The notes: generated by a model from the sequence alone, not told the origin. 64,000 bases of DNA from Candidatus Bathyarchaeota archaeon (GCA_026014735.1 JAOZHT010000002.1:1-64000); one strand, 5' to 3'; shown: positions 33,716 through 43,984, counted from the first letter of the stretch. Numbers and translations: made by a program.

Positions 33716-34375
33716 TCAATAGTTACTATCAGCAACAGATTTTTTAACACAAATCATATGGCTAGCCAATTCATTAACTTCAGGAATTAAGGGTTCTATC
33801 AAAAAGAAAGTCAGATTACTAAACGAGTTACATATAGGATGGAAAAAACGAGGAATAAATCGTGACCGCACCTCAATTTCTCCCCTGATGCTACGAAATC
33901 CAAATAATCTTACAACATAATCCAGCTTTTTCATCTCAATGGGACGCCATACACTCTTATGCGCTTGGTTTGGGTTATTATCGATTGGTTCCTGTGAATA
34001 TTCACCAACAGGCATTGCTAGAATTGTAATATTTGTTGAGAGACATTCCAAGTTTTGTATTACACGTAAGCCTTCATTTTTATTCAAGTGTTCCAATACT
34101 TCTGAGCATAAAATTGCATCGAAGCTTTTTCGAGTAAAGGGTAAGAAACGAACGTCACACATAACAAATTCATCATAAGTGTGCTTTGTTTTGCATGTCT
34201 TTAAGTAAGGAAGAAAAATATCAATTCCGACGGAAAAAATATCCCTTTTCTCTGTGAGTGTTCGTATTAGTTTTCCATTTCCACATCCGACATCTAAAAT
34301 AGATTCACCAATCAGGTTCTTTTTTAGAAAATTAAGACCAGTTAGCGGTATATAGCAGCCTATTCGTTCTATCAT
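33716..34375 (-). CDS. SAM-dependent methyltransferase (glycan cluster)
   Basis: 219 aa. Motif I is SILDVGCGNGKLIRTL, followed by GIDIFLPYLK and the motif IV region FDAILCSEVLEHL, the Methyltransf_11 pattern. It starts at ATG 34375, three bases past the end of the glycosyltransferase gene upstream (34379), so the two are one transcription unit. It likely methylates a sugar of the same glycan; the target is not identifiable. Confidence 0.82.
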   Translation of the reverse strand: MIERIGCYIPLTGLNFLKKNLIGESILDVGCGNGKLIRTLTEKRDIFSVGIDIFLPYLKTCKTKHTYDEFVMCDVRFLPFTRKSFDAILCSEVLEHLNKNEGLRVIQNLECLSTNITILAMPVGEYSQEPIDNNPNQAHKSVWRPIEMKKLDYVVRLFGFRSIRGEIEVRSRFIPRFFHPICNSFSNLTFFLIEPLIPEVNELASHMICVKKSVADSNY

Positions 34376-34378
34376 TTT

Positions 34379-35296
34379 TTACCTAATTGTTCTTGGATAC
34401 CTTGCGATCTCTTTAGTAAAGCGATGTAAACAAACGCCAACGAAGCGCCCTATTGACATGCTCGCCCGGAGTACAAAGGATGCTACAGCAATTTTCAAAT
34501 CCTTTGTAGTCACGAGAACACCTAAAGAGAGTACGAAATCGACACCAAACCCTATCGGCGCAACACTCAGTACTTTTTGCCATTGTGAAGGGTATCTTGC
34601 TATATACACGGGCAATGATACGTGCGAATAAATGCCTCGTTTTAAGGCAGAAACGACAGTAATATCGTCAGCATTACTATAAATTTTCAAGTTAGCCCTT
34701 AGAGTACGAGGATTGAAGGCAACAATACGATTCCAAAGATCTAAATCCTCAAAACCTTTCAAGTTCTCATCCCAACCGCCTACAGCGCAGATCAAAGATT
34801 TTCTCATTAACCTCGGCCAATAAATCCAATTATTCCTAAAATATGCAACTTGAGTCCAGGAAGCCTCTTGTGCTCTTGCCCAGATCGAAGATCCTGACCA
34901 GATCTCATCACAGGTTACTGCATCGCAATTAGATTTATTCAAATGATTTCTAAGCTTTTCAATAAACTCTGAAGGCAGCCATTGATCGGCATCAACAATC
35001 AGTATATATTCTGCTGTACTGGCAAATAAACCGATGTTTCTTGCGGCTGGAACTCCCTTTCCATGGTCATATAGATGCGTAACAGGAAACAGGTCAACCA
35101 CTTGGGAGGTGCCATCCGTCGAATGACCATCAACTACAATTATTTGATCGATTCTCTCTTTAAGCAAGCTTTCTAAGCATTTACGAATGGTACCAACCAT
35201 ATTTCGAACGATGACTATGCAGCTTATCGTTGAATGTGCATTAGAGGTTACGCTGTTATCCACCGATTCTATACTCTTATCAGGACTTTCATCCAT
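34379..35296 (-). CDS. Family 2 glycosyltransferase with C-terminal membrane region
   Basis: 305 aa. GT-A fold: SCIVIVRNMVGTIRKCLESLL, IIVVDGHSTDGT, nucleotide-sugar DxD as VDADQWLP, and the acceptor/base region GGWDENLKGFEDLDLWNR with ED. Hydrophobic segments near ~235-280 suggest membrane association. It transfers a sugar from a nucleotide donor to a lipid-linked acceptor in the cytoplasm. Donor unknown. Confidence 0.9.
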   Translation of the reverse strand: MDESPDKSIESVDNSVTSNAHSTISCIVIVRNMVGTIRKCLESLLKERIDQIIVVDGHSTDGTSQVVDLFPVTHLYDHGKGVPAARNIGLFASTAEYILIVDADQWLPSEFIEKLRNHLNKSNCDAVTCDEIWSGSSIWARAQEASWTQVAYFRNNWIYWPRLMRKSLICAVGGWDENLKGFEDLDLWNRIVAFNPRTLRANLKIYSNADDITVVSALKRGIYSHVSLPVYIARYPSQWQKVLSVAPIGFGVDFVLSLGVLVTTKDLKIAVASFVLRASMSIGRFVGVCLHRFTKEIARYPRTIR

Positions 35297-35319
35297 TTTC
35301 TCTTACCCCTTAATGAACT

Positions 35320-36567
35320 CTATTCAATCTTGGTGAGATCCTTACCATCAATGGGCCAAGGGACAGGTAAATCCATCAAAGAGGCTATAGTCGCAAAAAT
35401 GTCCATTGGACTGGCTATATGTTTTATTTTTTTTGGCTTAACTTCTTTTTTTTGGATTATAAACGGTGACCAAAGCCCTTTTGCTTCAGGCATATAACCA
35501 TGCGAGCCATTGGATCGTTCATATCCTTGGTAATAATTTGGCAAAATTAATACACCCGGATTTGCCACCCATATGATTTCACCAAATTTTTGATCAATAG
35601 GAATGGAATATTCTTTCTGATCTTCTGAGTTAATCAACCGACCGTTTTCCATATTTGCTAAAATTTTTATCAAGATAGCGTTAACAGCGTCATTCAATGG
35701 CCAGAATCGGGCAATTGTTGAATCTAAAAAAACGATGAAATCACGACCGTCTTTCAAACCTTGTTTTCCAATTTCCTTTGTAACATCGATTACAGAACTA
35801 ATCGGAACCATACCATGATCAGAAAATATGAAGACATCAGTATCGAAACGCTTACGGTAACTCTCGATAATTTCTTTCACTTCATTATCAACTTTGAGCA
35901 GGCATTTGCTTAGCTCTTGTGAGCAAGGTCCGTATTTATGCCCTATTAAGTCAAGTTCACCTAGCTGGAAAAAGTTGAGGCTGACCTTTTGTATCACCAA
36001 AGCCTCCTTGAAAATTTTATCATCCTTCATGTTAGATTGACTTAATACTCTGTACGGAACTTTGTTTGTTTTAAGAATATCAAACAAAGTTGGCACTGAT
36101 AGTGAGTTCTTAACTATCAAGTCGTAAGAAATAGCTTGTTTAAAGAACTTTAACCTGTTCAGGGGAATATTAATAGCCATTGGGGTTAGTGTTAAATTTA
36201 GTATACGTTCAGTTAATTTGAATATTGAAAACACCGCAGCAGTCCTAATTATACGGGGAAAGGAACGCAAATTGTCTGCACACATATCAATCAACCGATT
36301 AGTGATTGTTAAGGGCCGCGTCCATTTGTATTGTGATTCTTCAGGGTCAAATAAGAATTCAGTCCAAACACCATGCTTTGCCGGATAAACTCCGGTAAAT
36401 ATACTAGCACCTATTCCCTCAAAGGCAAAGAGTGGTTTGTATTGCCCTGTTAGTGATTTTCTAGAAAGCTCATACATAAAAGGAGTCTTATCTTCACTGA
36501 AATAATCAATACTGAGACCATCAACCCATATTACAAGAAGACAATGATTAAATGACTCGGCGGCCAA
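35320..36567 (-). CDS. Type I phosphodiesterase/nucleotide pyrophosphatase-like protein
   Basis: 415 aa of the alkaline-phosphatase superfamily. Metal-binding residues appear as IWVDGLSIDYF (Asp), GIGASIFTGVYPAKHGVW (nucleophile region and His), LGELDLIGHKYGP (Asp, His) and FIFSDHGMVPI (Asp, His). No signal peptide. It would cleave phosphodiester or pyrophosphate bonds. Within a glycan cluster it may release or transfer phospho-groups (for example phosphoglycerol or ethanolamine-phosphate), or trim lipid-linked sugars. The specific substrate is unknown. Confidence 0.82.
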   Translation of the reverse strand: MAAESFNHCLLVIWVDGLSIDYFSEDKTPFMYELSRKSLTGQYKPLFAFEGIGASIFTGVYPAKHGVWTEFLFDPEESQYKWTRPLTITNRLIDMCADNLRSFPRIIRTAAVFSIFKLTERILNLTLTPMAINIPLNRLKFFKQAISYDLIVKNSLSVPTLFDILKTNKVPYRVLSQSNMKDDKIFKEALVIQKVSLNFFQLGELDLIGHKYGPCSQELSKCLLKVDNEVKEIIESYRKRFDTDVFIFSDHGMVPISSVIDVTKEIGKQGLKDGRDFIVFLDSTIARFWPLNDAVNAILIKILANMENGRLINSEDQKEYSIPIDQKFGEIIWVANPGVLILPNYYQGYERSNGSHGYMPEAKGLWSPFIIQKKEVKPKKIKHIASPMDIFATIASLMDLPVPWPIDGKDLTKIE

Positions 36568-36700
36568 TCAATCAATCCCCCGACAAAAAATCTTTCCGCT
36601 AATTGAGCAATAGCTACAGAACAATTGCTTGAATAGATTTGCGTTTAGGGTTCGTCTTTTCGGGACCTTATAAAGGCAAGCAAGCCAGGAGTTATTAAAG

Positions 36701-38422
36701 TTAGTCGTTAGTTTTCAGATTCTGCGCTAAGTTCATCGAACCAGTGGTGTATACAAAATTGACAGCATTGGTTTCAAACCAATCAGCATTAACTGATACT
36801 CTATATGATTTTATTGAACCTTCGTCATATAACGAAGCAACGAACACCCCAGAATCTAAAAGGATTTGATTAAATTGGTAGTAAGTTGCCCTACCGTTTA
36901 GTGTACCATTTGGACTCACTAGATTGAAATAGCTTTCAGAGAGCGCATAATTGTTCAATAACATGCTGGTATAAGAAAGTGAATCCGCTCCAATCAATTG
37001 GTCAGTCGCAGGCATATAATTCGAGATTGATAGAGAGGCCATAATATCTGAATCGGTTATTCGCGCAGTTGCAGCTTGCCTTTCGAGTGAAAGTGAACCA
37101 ACTGGATGATATAATACATCAATTTCATGGGATGGTAACATCATATTCATCGAAAGCATCATAAAAATAAAAATAAAAAACACAATTTTGATTCTTTGTC
37201 TAATCAGGAGTAATACCGAAGTAAGCGATATAATCAGAAAGGGTAATGTATACAACATAAGCCGTTCTAGACCGAGGAGTCTCCCGAAACCCGGTAAATA
37301 CATGACGGCAATAATCAAAGTAATGCTAACACACGCAGCCAATGCCCAAGAAGGAACCCCCTTCTTCGAATGGGAACAACAAGTATAAAGAAGCAATAAA
37401 GCTCCAAGTCCAATTAAGATAAACTGAAGATCAAACCAGCCTGTAACAATTGGGCCACGAGGCGATCCCCCAGCCCAAGCGCCCCATGATGATAGACCAG
37501 CGGAACCCGAAACCCAAGTGCCCAAAAAATTTGAAAATTCGGTTAAATTCCATCCTGTAACATGTACACCAATGTATATAGACCATACAAAAAGCTCGAT
37601 AAGGATAATACTGACTTTTGTAATGGCTTTTTTCCCTAGATGGATGGATTGAGTCTTAAATATTTTTGATATCAAAGGAGAAAGTAAGAATGTGGTCAAA
37701 ATTACGATTGAGAAATACCCAACTGTAAAATGAGAAAAAGCAAGCCCAAGCCCGAACAGCGCCGTTAGTATTATAGATTTTTTGCTACTCATCGCTAAAG
37801 TGAGTATAACCAAGAACAAGAAGATAATTGCAATTGTCGATCTTAAGTTCTGAATGTACTCCTGGAAGAAAAAGAACATAGGAATAAGACCAACCGATAA
37901 GTAAGATATATGGGAAGCCCCAAAGTACTTGATTATCGCAGCCGCAAATATGAGCGGGAGAAAGCTAATTATTATCGGAAATATCCATGAAAAAATTGAG
38001 AAAACAGAAAGCCCAAGAACCTGAGATAAGACAGTTGGAAAGATTGTGGTACTCAAATATGAATTATATGGCAAGAATGTGTTGCTAGGGTCCCATACGG
38101 TTGCTTGGCTTACAGTAAGCGCATTTGCATACTCAAGTGTAGTATCAGAATAAAAAGGGACAGCGAATCGCGTTACTTGCATGAAGATCACAGATAATGA
38201 AAGTATTAATACACAAAAGAAAAAGAAGCGCTCGGAAATCAATTTTCTGAAAATTAACTCGATTGCCAAGAGAATACCAGCTGACTGCGCCGCTACCCCA
38301 AATAACAATACAAATATTGCTATTGGTTGATCAAGCCGTATACTTAGTAAATATATGTGTGTTGAAATTGCCCCAATTAAGAGACAAAATAACGAAGCAG
38401 CTTTCAGACTGGTTTTCTTCAT
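36701..38422 (-). CDS. Polytopic membrane protein, GT-C-like, glycan cluster
   Basis: 573 aa with ~12 hydrophobic segments (residues ~5-450) and a C-terminal soluble domain (~450-573). The loop after TM3 contains PFYSDTTLEYANAL with Asp, positioned like the acidic catalytic motif of GT-C glycosyltransferases. Similar in plan to the 537-aa protein at 17923-19536. It may be a polyprenyl-phosphate-sugar transferase or a polymerase/ligase of surface glycan. No close family is recognised. Confidence 0.65.
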   Translation of the reverse strand: MKKTSLKAASLFCLLIGAISTHIYLLSIRLDQPIAIFVLLFGVAAQSAGILLAIELIFRKLISERFFFFCVLILSLSVIFMQVTRFAVPFYSDTTLEYANALTVSQATVWDPSNTFLPYNSYLSTTIFPTVLSQVLGLSVFSIFSWIFPIIISFLPLIFAAAIIKYFGASHISYLSVGLIPMFFFFQEYIQNLRSTIAIIFLFLVILTLAMSSKKSIILTALFGLGLAFSHFTVGYFSIVILTTFLLSPLISKIFKTQSIHLGKKAITKVSIILIELFVWSIYIGVHVTGWNLTEFSNFLGTWVSGSAGLSSWGAWAGGSPRGPIVTGWFDLQFILIGLGALLLLYTCCSHSKKGVPSWALAACVSITLIIAVMYLPGFGRLLGLERLMLYTLPFLIISLTSVLLLIRQRIKIVFFIFIFMMLSMNMMLPSHEIDVLYHPVGSLSLERQAATARITDSDIMASLSISNYMPATDQLIGADSLSYTSMLLNNYALSESYFNLVSPNGTLNGRATYYQFNQILLDSGVFVASLYDEGSIKSYRVSVNADWFETNAVNFVYTTGSMNLAQNLKTND

Positions 38423-38484
38423 TTAAAGCCAATAGTTCGTCATATTGATTACCAAAAAAAAATTACGAAAATCAATTACGATAC

Positions 38485-39366
38485 TTATGAATTTGCACTT
38501 TGGATAAGACCCTTTAATTGGTACAACCAAATAGCAGGGTGAATGTAAGTAATTGTCGGATCTCTTGTCTTGAAAGCTACAAAAAGGCTTATCGCTGGGG
38601 ACACAAGTATATGTCTCGCTACACTAGACCGTGAAATAGATGGTTTTAAACCAGTTTCTTTTGTTATCATCTTCCAGGCCCCAGCAAGCTGGGAACCATA
38701 AGAATATTGATGCTTAAGCTCATCGCGAAGTCCAGTTCGCAGATGAATAGAAGCAACACTATGATCAACGCGCCACTCAAAACCAGCTTTAGCAATTTTA
38801 AAAGCTAAAACTGTATCGACTCCTGCGTTAACAGACATCTTTGGGAAGCCACCTATTGCTTTAAGTAAGTCAGTGTCGTACATTGTGTTATCCAAATTTT
38901 TGCCTAAGGTAGGAACCGAAGTTTTTTTATTTACAAATTTCGAAGCGAATTGGGGAGAGTGATATACTGAGGAATAATACTTCTCAAACCGCATGAGACC
39001 TACTGGTTTGTTTGGAAATCGAATTCCAGAGGCGACGGCCACTTTTGAATTCTGGAAAGATAAGGGTATTTTTTTCCACCAAACAGGAGATAACAACAGA
39101 TCCTGTTCAAAACTAATAAAAAAATCAGCCGATACATATTCCAAAGCAGTATTGGCACCATCGCTTATGCCCTTTCCTTTATTAGTGATTACATCCCATC
39201 CGTATGCTTCGCCTATAGCTCTCGTATTGTCACTACTCATATCGTCCACTATTAACCGCATACCTACCGAGCTGGCCGGAATAACTTTACCAATCCGTTC
39301 TAAAACTAGAGGAAGTGTTAAAGAGCCATTCTTCGTCCACATTACCAAATCTACGCGAGAGTTCAA
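38485..39366 (-). CDS. Family 2 glycosyltransferase
   Basis: 293 aa. RVDLVMWTKNGSLTLPLVLERIGK opens the GT-A fold, then LIVDDMSSDNTRAI, a degenerate DxD region (FEQDLLLSP, with Gln-Asp replacing Asp-x-Asp) and GVDTVLAFKIAKAGFEW as the acceptor-side motif. No clear transmembrane segment except a weak C-terminal hydrophobic stretch. Likely cytoplasmic sugar transfer in glycan assembly. It overlaps nothing and lies 3 bases from the preceding methyltransferase gene. Confidence 0.85.
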   Translation of the reverse strand: MNSRVDLVMWTKNGSLTLPLVLERIGKVIPASSVGMRLIVDDMSSDNTRAIGEAYGWDVITNKGKGISDGANTALEYVSADFFISFEQDLLLSPVWWKKIPLSFQNSKVAVASGIRFPNKPVGLMRFEKYYSSVYHSPQFASKFVNKKTSVPTLGKNLDNTMYDTDLLKAIGGFPKMSVNAGVDTVLAFKIAKAGFEWRVDHSVASIHLRTGLRDELKHQYSYGSQLAGAWKMITKETGLKPSISRSSVARHILVSPAISLFVAFKTRDPTITYIHPAIWLYQLKGLIQSANS

Positions 39367-39369
39367 TGA

Positions 39370-40137
39370 TCATTCAGCTCTTAAATCAAGATTAGAAGCC
39401 CGAGGGTTCTTACAAATATAAACTGCATATGGAGAACCTCTTGTTTTTACATCTAGAAAGAACCGAAGCAACATCTTTTCAGCATTCTTTTTGCTAATAA
39501 GATACTCGGTTCGTCCATGTAAGCCATACCTTTTTGAAAGAAACGCAATTTTACTAAATTTTTGCTCGATCTTCAAAACAGCATATGCTGCTACATAAAG
39601 TAAGCCGAAAGCAAAACGAGGTCTAAACGCATTTCTCCAATGTTTTAGAGTAAGTAACATCCAACCTTTATTAGTTAGCATGTTCGAGCAGTTTTTGAGG
39701 ATAGGATCCCAATGCTTTTTAGGTAATATGTATAGGACGGCGTAGCAAAACACACCATCGAAATTTGAAGTAGCTTGAATCGGTAAATATCTGGCATCAG
39801 CTCGGATAATATTAATCTTGTTTTTAACGCCATGCTCATTACAATTGGCCGCCAAGCGGTTTATCATTGAAGGACAAACTTCAACAGCAGTTACGGAGCA
39901 ACATTTTTCAGCTATCGAGACGGTGAATCTTCCATAACCAGCCCCTACATCCAGAATATTGCGATTTTTCATATCTACTGACATCAGTTCTTCAAGCTGC
40001 TTTACATCTGCGAATCTTTTACCAGTTTGAGAGGCACCGAGCGTACTGTGGTCATTATTTGATTTATCAGCCGCTAACCGCTCCCAGTGTGAAAATGTGT
40101 CTTCAATTACTTCTCTTTTTATCGCTAAAATAGACAT
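39370..40137 (-). CDS. SAM-dependent methyltransferase (glycan cluster)
   Basis: 255 aa from ATG 40137; GGTGA 6 bases upstream makes this better than the longer frame to 40194. Motif I is NILDVGAGYGRFTVSIAEKC, then VTAVEVCPSM and IRADARYLP, with FDGVFCYAVLYIL as motif IV. Third methyltransferase of the cluster. The start overlaps the tail of the FemAB-like gene upstream. Target unknown. Confidence 0.85.
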   Translation of the reverse strand: MSILAIKREVIEDTFSHWERLAADKSNNDHSTLGASQTGKRFADVKQLEELMSVDMKNRNILDVGAGYGRFTVSIAEKCCSVTAVEVCPSMINRLAANCNEHGVKNKINIIRADARYLPIQATSNFDGVFCYAVLYILPKKHWDPILKNCSNMLTNKGWMLLTLKHWRNAFRPRFAFGLLYVAAYAVLKIEQKFSKIAFLSKRYGLHGRTEYLISKKNAEKMLLRFFLDVKTRGSPYAVYICKNPRASNLDLRAE

Positions 40138-40138
40138 G

Positions 40139-41104
40139 TTATTCACCACTTTCGGAATTTGATAAGGAAGCTTCGCTTTTTTGAAGGCGAACATAACGGT
40201 CGGTAGGAGCAGGGGATAAATCCAGCAATCTACTAAAAAGGCCTTTAAAGGAATAAGCTATATTAAAAATAGGCTTTGGGAATAGTTCCCAAGGTTCTAG
40301 GCAGAGACCCAGTCTACTTAATGCGGCGCCTCGCTGAGTCAATGGAACATAATACCTTCGTTCCGAATGCGGCCTAAAGCCATTATGAATTTTAAATTCA
40401 TCTAAGGATGGCATTATATTCATGTGACCATATACTATAAATCGAAGTTTTCGTTCACAAGCGGCATTTACAATGCAGTCTATTAACAAATTATTGAGTC
40501 CGGGTATTCTCCGTGAAGTTGAAATAAATGTCTGAAATCTAGCCCCTAAAGTACCCACTCTACAACAAAGGAGACCAACCAGTCTTCCGTCCAGATAAGC
40601 GACTGCAATCATTAAAGATTCAGCATCTGCGCCCGCGAAATCCCCGATCGTGTTAGTTTTTGAATAACCAAAATAGGGAGAAAAAATCATACCTTGCCGA
40701 ACAGGAGTCTCATGATAGAGGTTAAAAATGGCTTTGTTGTCATTTTCATTTTTACGACGTATGTGTGTTTCGATACCTAACTGTCTCGCCTTTCGTATCA
40801 AACGCCGTTCGCTCTTTCTCAAATTATTGAACCACATATCATGATTTTCAAGCGTTAGCAGTCCAATCGTTTCTGTTTTAGAATAAAAAGGATAATGCTC
40901 AATGTTATCGAAAAAAGACCGCTGAGGAAAACTAATAACATCAACCTGATCATTAATTTGGCATAGTTTTTCGATTGGATGATCAATATTTAAATATTCA
41001 TCAATCAAACGGCCTTCTGTCAGTAGACCATATCGTGAGATAACAAAAGACTCCTTGTTTGATCTAAATATTTTAGTGGGAGTTAGTTTAAGTTGGTTCT
41101 TCAT
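40139..41104 (-). CDS. FemAB/GNAT-fold acyltransferase-like protein
   Basis: 321 aa. Segments MWFNNLRKSERRLIRKARQLGIE and GDFAGADAESLMIAVAYLDGRLVGLLCCRVGTLGARFQTFIST are typical of the 'peptidoglycan bridge formation' GNAT_acetyltr/FemAB superfamily, which transfers amino acids from tRNA, or acyl groups from CoA. Archaea lack peptidoglycan of the bacterial type, so here it may aminoacylate or acylate a glycan sugar. Such genes recur in capsule clusters. Substrate unknown. Confidence 0.7.
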   Translation of the reverse strand: MKNQLKLTPTKIFRSNKESFVISRYGLLTEGRLIDEYLNIDHPIEKLCQINDQVDVISFPQRSFFDNIEHYPFYSKTETIGLLTLENHDMWFNNLRKSERRLIRKARQLGIETHIRRKNENDNKAIFNLYHETPVRQGMIFSPYFGYSKTNTIGDFAGADAESLMIAVAYLDGRLVGLLCCRVGTLGARFQTFISTSRRIPGLNNLLIDCIVNAACERKLRFIVYGHMNIMPSLDEFKIHNGFRPHSERRYYVPLTQRGAALSRLGLCLEPWELFPKPIFNIAYSFKGLFSRLLDLSPAPTDRYVRLQKSEASLSNSESGE

Positions 41105-41150
41105 AGCCAGATAACATCGGAGTTTTATTGCTAATAATATTACTTGACGG

Positions 41151-42461
41151 TTAGAATGCGGTCTTTTGAATGCGTGAGGGTATACTATACGATAATAAGC
41201 AAAGATTTTTCAAGCCTGTCCAAGCGCACACGGGAGGAATGTTGTGATACTGGTGGGGGTAAATTATTCGCAGAATCTTTGACGCTTGACCAACTGCCTG
41301 CATATCAACCTTTCCTTCCGTATCTATGGCATTTAACAGCAAAGCAGATGTTGCGTACGTCCGAATAATAGGAGGAATTGTAGAAAAAAAAGCGCGAACA
41401 AGTGTTTTTTCTTGGTACATTCTCCAATCTCGGGCATACATTAAATTTAGAATAAGAGAAACTGCAACCATCGTTGTTCGGATTGAGGAAGAAGAGGCAG
41501 GTAAACTCTTCTTCCTGAGCATATAACAGATATATGGCTCAAAATAAAAAAAAGATATAGATCGCAAGTTTTCACTGACTAATTTTGTCATATCAATTAA
41601 ACTGTAAAATTCCTTGTTGATTAGTTTTGATATAATATACTGCATAACAATCATTAGATCTCGACGTGCCCTGAACCACAATAACACACTATCCTTTTCT
41701 TCGTTGAAGTCTAGCGACATCAATTTGAGATTAGTATAATGAAAGACACGTTCTGCCAAATCAGGGATCACTTGTGCCAATTCTGGGAACCAATCACCAT
41801 AGGTCTTGAGAAGGATCTCTGAACGCTTAAGATGCCTCAATTCCAAAACCTTTTTTAGCATAAAAAGAGAAGTGCTAATTGCAATATATACCTTATAACA
41901 TTCGTAATTGAATCTAGCCGCACATTTTACGGAATATTTATTCATGTATTCATAATCAAAATTCTGAATCAACCCCAAAGTGGAAAGGAAGAGCACGTTT
42001 AAGGCCACGCTATTAAAAGGAACGTCATTTTTTTCAATTGAAATCAGAGCTCTCAGATCTTTTCCCCAAATTTTTTTACTCTTGTATTTTAAACCATAAG
42101 TGCTCAAATCAGGATTCAACTTTTTGATATTCGAGGTTTTTATTATTTGAATATCAACGTCAAAAAATGAGTCTTGCGTCTCAACTCCGATTTTGTTACT
42201 TATTCTATTCACCATCGACCGGTATATCGATTTAGAAGGAATCGAATCTGAAAATACGAATAAATCATAATCATTCATTGGAACATAAGTGGTTCCGAAT
42301 TTGTAGACACTCCCTTCTCCGCGACCAAAACCGCCTGATAATAAAATTGAATCGACACTATGCATTGATTTCAATATTTCGTTAACAACTATAGCCATAT
42401 GATTTTCAATAGTTCGGTCAATTTCATCGCTTTTATGAGCGGTATAATTAAAGTCATGCAT
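41151..42461 (-). CDS. Nucleotidyltransferase-fold protein
   Basis: 436 aa. The N-terminal ~110 residues carry the polymerase-beta-type nucleotidyltransferase motif: LLSGGFGRGEGS followed by NDYDLFVFSD (two Asp for metal) and a third acidic residue in FDVDIQII. The C-terminal ~300 residues are helical with unknown fold. It may attach nucleotides to a small molecule, protein or glycan-associated lipid. In glycan clusters its role is unknown. AT-rich composition suggests transfer with the island. Confidence 0.72.
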   Translation of the reverse strand: MHDFNYTAHKSDEIDRTIENHMAIVVNEILKSMHSVDSILLSGGFGRGEGSVYKFGTTYVPMNDYDLFVFSDSIPSKSIYRSMVNRISNKIGVETQDSFFDVDIQIIKTSNIKKLNPDLSTYGLKYKSKKIWGKDLRALISIEKNDVPFNSVALNVLFLSTLGLIQNFDYEYMNKYSVKCAARFNYECYKVYIAISTSLFMLKKVLELRHLKRSEILLKTYGDWFPELAQVIPDLAERVFHYTNLKLMSLDFNEEKDSVLLWFRARRDLMIVMQYIISKLINKEFYSLIDMTKLVSENLRSISFFYFEPYICYMLRKKSLPASSSSIRTTMVAVSLILNLMYARDWRMYQEKTLVRAFFSTIPPIIRTYATSALLLNAIDTEGKVDMQAVGQASKILRIIYPHQYHNIPPVCAWTGLKNLCLLSYSIPSRIQKTAF

Positions 42462-42477
42462 AATTTAACGGACCATG

Positions 42478-43980
42478 TCATGATGAAAAAGAAAAATCGC
42501 TTGCAGCATATTCATGAATATAGCAACCGCCGAATATTTGCACATTTCTGGGATCATTCTCATCAATTTTATCAATCCTACTTCTTGCAGCCCACCACTT
42601 TGCTAGTTCGGAAGGCAATACCACCCAGCAGTCTTTATCTGCCACGAGTTCCTCAAGGAAAATATTATAAAGCGAACTCATTTTTTCCTGACCGAATAAT
42701 TGTTTATCTGGATGAATGATAACGCTGCATAAACCACCTATTGAACGTATATGCTCTCGAACCGAACGCCAAAAAGATAAAAGCTCACAGGGTTTTAACC
42801 CTTGCAGCTTTAATAACTGATGATCTTGAGGCATGGTAACTGGAATCTCAAGTAGACCATCTTGAGTGAACGGATATACAGTGCCAACACCATGATCATG
42901 CCCGGTTGTTCTGCAATGCGCCTCCCAAGCAGGCAAGGACGAATCATACAAATACCCTTCTGCCTTAACGGCCCGAATTATGCTCTGAGAATGTTGTAGT
43001 AATGGCGAGCGGAAACCTGATACGGTACAATTACCTAGTTTCTCGAGCGTTATTTTTGAAACGCGGCAAACCTGTTGTATCTTATGCTCATCAAGAAGTA
43101 TTAATTTTCCATCGTGACGAAAGCCATGGGAGCCTACCTCACACCCCTCCAAGGATAGATTCTGTATTTTGCTTTTTTCTAAGGCGTAACGTCCTGTTGG
43201 TATGTTCCAAGAAGATTTTATTGCATATTTTCTTTCCACGCCTCGAAGTATATCAATTCCCGTGTTAAAGCCTTCGGAGGTATCGACATCATGAGTGATC
43301 GTAAAAGCGTACTTCTTATTGTTCTTCCAAAATTTTGCGGTTTTTATAGGCTTACCTGTTGCAGTAATTATTGATACAAGGAGGAGATAACTTAGACCAT
43401 CAACGGCATTAATTTTAGAAATATATTCTTCAGGATCCAATTTAATCTTTGTAGTCGATTTGAGAAGCAAATCTCCGACTCTGCGAGGAACTAAGGATTG
43501 CAAATTAAGCGCAGTCTGTAACCTAAAAGTATTAGTTGGTTTGAGGTTGATGCCGGCAAAACGTCTATTGATTTCTTCAATAACATCAATACACAAGAGG
43601 TAAATTTTCGAGCCACGTAACCGACAAAGAATAGGATGACCTTTGGCAGAAATCAGAGTGTCTATTGGTCCATCATAACTAAAACTGCCCGACACCTTAA
43701 ACCTAATTTTTGCAGTCTTTTCTACGTTCAGGAGTAACGGAAGGTTAATTTCATTATAGATAAACTTTACACCAATGTTGTCAAGTGTCTTTCGAAAAAC
43801 ATCAGTATTAGAAGGAATACATAAAACTCTATAATCAGACAAATGAAAGGTATTACAGTAAGATATCAACAGATCATATTTATGTTCAGCGCCTTTATCG
43901 CAACTATATGATAGTTTGAAAAGCTCCAGTATTTGGGTGAGCGCAGTAGGATTAGTTTTAGGTACAGATATACGAGTCAT
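42478..43980 (-). CDS. Polysaccharide deacetylase (CE4-like)
   Basis: 500 aa. NodB-like domain at ~220-420: YAFTITHDVDTSEGF supplies the catalytic/metal Asp pair, GCEVGSHGFRHDG supplies the His-x3-His zinc ligands, and SGFRSPLL and LEIPVTMPQD follow. The N-terminal ~210 residues have no family that I recognise. It removes N-acetyl groups from a polymer or lipid-linked sugar. No signal peptide, so it may act in the cytoplasm on precursors, unless the N-terminus directs otherwise. Confidence 0.85.
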   Translation of the reverse strand: MTRISVPKTNPTALTQILELFKLSYSCDKGAEHKYDLLISYCNTFHLSDYRVLCIPSNTDVFRKTLDNIGVKFIYNEINLPLLLNVEKTAKIRFKVSGSFSYDGPIDTLISAKGHPILCRLRGSKIYLLCIDVIEEINRRFAGINLKPTNTFRLQTALNLQSLVPRRVGDLLLKSTTKIKLDPEEYISKINAVDGLSYLLLVSIITATGKPIKTAKFWKNNKKYAFTITHDVDTSEGFNTGIDILRGVERKYAIKSSWNIPTGRYALEKSKIQNLSLEGCEVGSHGFRHDGKLILLDEHKIQQVCRVSKITLEKLGNCTVSGFRSPLLQHSQSIIRAVKAEGYLYDSSLPAWEAHCRTTGHDHGVGTVYPFTQDGLLEIPVTMPQDHQLLKLQGLKPCELLSFWRSVREHIRSIGGLCSVIIHPDKQLFGQEKMSSLYNIFLEELVADKDCWVVLPSELAKWWAARSRIDKIDENDPRNVQIFGGCYIHEYAASDFSFSS

Positions 43981-43984
43981 TAAG

